A DNA stretch of 64,000 nucleotides from NCBI GenBank assembly GCA_015179125.1, contig WHVA01000005.1:310001-374000 (forward strand). The letters run 5' to 3'. How positions within the stretch are numbered: position 1 is the first letter of the stretch; each line of letters starts with the position of its first letter. Origin of the DNA: Gautieria morchelliformis (lineage: Eukaryota > Basidiomycota > Agaricomycetes > Gomphales > Gomphaceae). The translations under genes were made by a program, and so were the position numbers. This document shows positions 61,871-64,000 of this stretch, in pieces. The notes beneath the pieces are model-generated. The model was not told the origin of the DNA. It saw only the letters and a list, made by a program, of their open reading frames with translations, and ran no database searches.

Positions 61871-61935
61871 TGTAAAGGATGTCGATCTTATGACCTTGTA
61901 TCACAAGGGCACTACAGAACTTGACCAATGAGTGG
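61870..61935 (+). pseudogene. ORF-B copy 2, 3' end only
   Basis: It encodes KDVDLMTLYHKGTTELDQ and then a stop (TGA 61927-61929, an Arg codon in copy 1). Homology to copy 1 begins abruptly at the edge of the minisatellite, which removed the rest of the gene. Confidence 0.5.
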
Positions 61936-62118
61936 TATTCTGAATGCTACGTAGTGACAGGTAAGAGTAAGATGCGATGGGGGCCGCTGGTCGGTTCCCA
62001 GGCATAAACTATACAGTGGGTCCCTAAGGGGCCCACTGGGATTATGTAATAACTATTGTACATGTAGATACACAGGTTATTTACACCCTCCCCCTCTATA
62101 GACAACTATAGGGGTCAA

Positions 62119-64000
62119 CTATGACTCATAGAGGTCATCCATGAGGGAGTCCTCTAGAGTGGCTGATACGATGACGTCCTTGTCGTACGGGGCCGGTGGA
62201 ATGCGTGACTCCTCCGGGGGCACCTCCGCGTCATCGGTGGTGATTGGGTGAGGCTGGTCAGCCTCACCACTAGCGGCGGTATCCGCTTGGGTGATGAGGC
62301 CAGCGTCCTCGCGGAGCATGGCCTCAACGGCTGGGTCCTCAGTCTGAGGAGGGGGCTGGAAGCGCGCCAGCTCTTGGTCGAGCTGAGCGTGAGTGAGGGG
62401 TCGCATCACCGTGGCCCTCACATGGCTGGTCTCGATGACCTTTTGTTGGCCCTCGTGGGCGGCGGCACTGAATGCTGCGCCGGTGATGCTGCGTTGAACA
62501 TAGTGTTCAATGCGTGCCACTCGCTCGCGAGTGACCCCTGCATAGCGGGCCAACCATCTCGCGATCTCGGTGAGGGGGATGTCGGGGCCGGCTCGGCCCT
62601 CCACAGGGAATGGGCCCGTGATGGAGAGCCGCAGGGTGGTGCTCTGAGGCGTCAGCACTTCCCTGGCGTCGACAAAGCTCGACCATTGGTCTATTGAGCC
62701 GAATAGGTCGAGTAGCCTCGCCCTGAGAGGTGATGCGACCCCTTTGACCTGGGGCGCAAGGGCCTTCAACCACATCCAGACATCCATGTCGTCTAGGTTG
62801 AAGGTGCCATCCGCGTTGTCACAGATGGCGGATGGGATTCCTTCAGGGTTGTGTACCCAACCAGGAGGGCCGCGATATCGTGCGGGGTACCGCCCGCTAT
62901 CACGAGACAATCCCTTTTGGGATTTTGAGCGCGTTGTTCGCGCTCGATGTGTTTGAATACGCCGATCATCTCGCGCGTACGCATGATCTGTGGCGTTTCT
63001 TTTGCCCACGCTATGAGTTCGACAAAGCGTGGGTCGTCGAGCGGGCAGACGTCGTACCATTGAGTACGATGCTGTTGGGCCTTTCCTACTGGCCATGGTA
63101 GGAGGCCCGTCTCGGAGATCGGTGGATCTCCGAGTGGGATGAGCGTCCCCTCCCCCAGGTAGGGAGGGTGAACTGTCCCCACTGGTGGAGGCAGGGCCAC
63201 GCCAGGCCCGATGTACTGGGCCTTGACCTGCGCTATCCGCCGTTGAAGGGTGAGGTCGTTGACATTATGCGACGATGACACCGCTAGGTAAGCGCTAATC
63301 GCGCTTTCCCTCGCAATGGCTAGCCCATTGACGGTGTTGGGGGTGCCGCGCACTTTCTTGCGCTTTTTCTTTGGCTGCTCTGCCAGCCGCTGTGCCCTTT
63401 CCGGGTCGTACGTCTTCCAGACGGACGAGTCTGACTCCCATCCATCTGGGACGCCGTACGCAGAGTCGGAAGGCGTGCTATGCCCTTCCGTCGTTGTCGT
63501 TGTTGGGGTCGGTGCCGACAATCGGGACGCTAGTCCCGATGTTGCGCGCACCGGCAGAGGCACCGTCGCGTGAAGTGATGATGGCCCGGCTACTGGGTCC
63601 ATAGCCAGGTCATGTCGCGGCCTTTTTGAGGCAACGTGGGCCAGGGTAACCTGGAGCTGGGCTGCGCTTAGCTGTTGCTCCAGTTCCTTGATCCTGGCGC
63701 GCTCGGTTGCGAGCGCGTCATCGCGGTCTTCGACTGCGCGTTCCAACTCCTTGACCTCTTTTTTAAGGTCGTGGATGTCCCGGAGGGGCTCTTCTCGTGC
63801 GTCACGTGCGATGCCCCTTGCGAGCCATCCCCAGGCTGCATCAACGGCGTCACCGATGTCTTCGTCCCGCAACTTGACCTTGTGGGTGGCTGTCGCGGCC
63901 CTTAAGTGCGCGACGTAGTCCGTGCACATTGCGCAATCATCTGGGTGGACGATGGCGAGGGCATCCTCCCATCCCACGATCATCCAGTGCTCCTGGTCTA
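62119..64000 (-). pseudogene. ORF-A copy 2, unknown repeated protein, frameshifted
   Basis: It reads in from the right window edge on the minus strand (the first ATG at 63983 may be internal, because the frame is open to the edge). Order: N-terminal segment with DDCAMCTDY, a coiled coil (about 63790-63640: LKKEVKELERAVEDRDD), a Ser/Pro/Thr linker, the basic PKKKRKK cluster (nuclear-signal-like), then the conserved body GTVHPPYLGEG, RDCLVIAGGTPHD. Near 62868 about 4 nt are missing relative to copy 1, so the frame changes from that of 62793-63983 to that of 62119-63096, which continues HNPEGIPSAI to MDDLYES. It complements copy 1, which lacks the N-terminus. Family not recognised. Confidence 0.6.

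Noticed and set aside
61446-61924. Several long open frames on both strands over the ~150-bp minisatellite
   Set aside because: They are open because the GC-rich unit lacks stops and is repeated; the frames mirror each other and show no domain.
1-64000. CRISPR arrays, prokaryotic operons, phage genes, rRNA or complete tRNA genes
   Set aside because: None was seen; the repeats found are LTRs, duplications and minisatellites, and introns are eukaryotic. A tRNA scan was not possible by eye at full sensitivity.

Overview
This window looks like repeat-dense nuclear DNA of a filamentous basidiomycete, probably an agaricomycete. The evidence is Ty1/Copia elements with half-tRNA primer sites, chromodomain-bearing Ty3/Gypsy elements (chromoviruses), very short GT-AG introns (about 41-60 nt) and a Zn(II)2Cys6-type cysteine motif. 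The order within the class cannot be fixed from the sequence. No rRNA, tRNA, CRISPR or bacterial-type operon was seen. Most coding capacity belongs to transposable elements, many nested.

Layout. 1-3678: Copia-A1, cut by the window edge, with an open pol frame and 3' LTR, inserted into a broken copy of a two-gene repeat (ORF-A, ORF-B; 3679-5579). 6240-6800: LTR debris. 6801-17715: Gypsy-A, a chromovirus with a dead gag-pol but an intact extra ORF before a truncated 3' LTR. 17716-18545: GC-rich, host-like fragment. 18546-23029: Copia-B. 23030-26049: minisatellite piece and AT-rich direct duplications. 26055-32801: Copia-C with its target duplication (GTGTG), carrying one solo LTR in its 5' LTR and another in its reverse transcriptase. 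33801-34354: solo LTR. 34779-42380: a six-exon host-like gene with a Zn2Cys6-like motif, split in its last exon by Copia-A2 (37220-42334, two identical 436-bp LTRs, target duplication GGGTG). 42508-45689: Gypsy-B remnant. 45854-47801: C2H2-like and AT-hook-like host exons around a Copia-D fragment. 47802-53860: non-coding repeats, a solo LTR (50715-51247), an LTR candidate and a 390-bp foldback hairpin. 53860-59850: a complex of inverted and direct duplications built from a CGCAACCAT-type minisatellite, holding two copies of a small spliced Cys-rich gene. 61396-61870: a ~150-bp minisatellite. 61870-64000: a second, inverted ORF-A/ORF-B copy.

How the parts relate. Coding elements supply Gag, protease, integrase, reverse transcriptase and RNase H, but almost every copy is damaged. 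Two of the youngest insertions by LTR identity (Copia-A2 and Gypsy-A) already carry several inactivating changes, which suggests they were mobilised in trans. The most notable primer observation is in Copia-C: its primer-binding site matches the anticodon arm of tRNA-Lys(CUU) in the same register in which the other Copia families match initiator tRNA-Met. All alignments were made by eye; percentages and family assignments are estimates.
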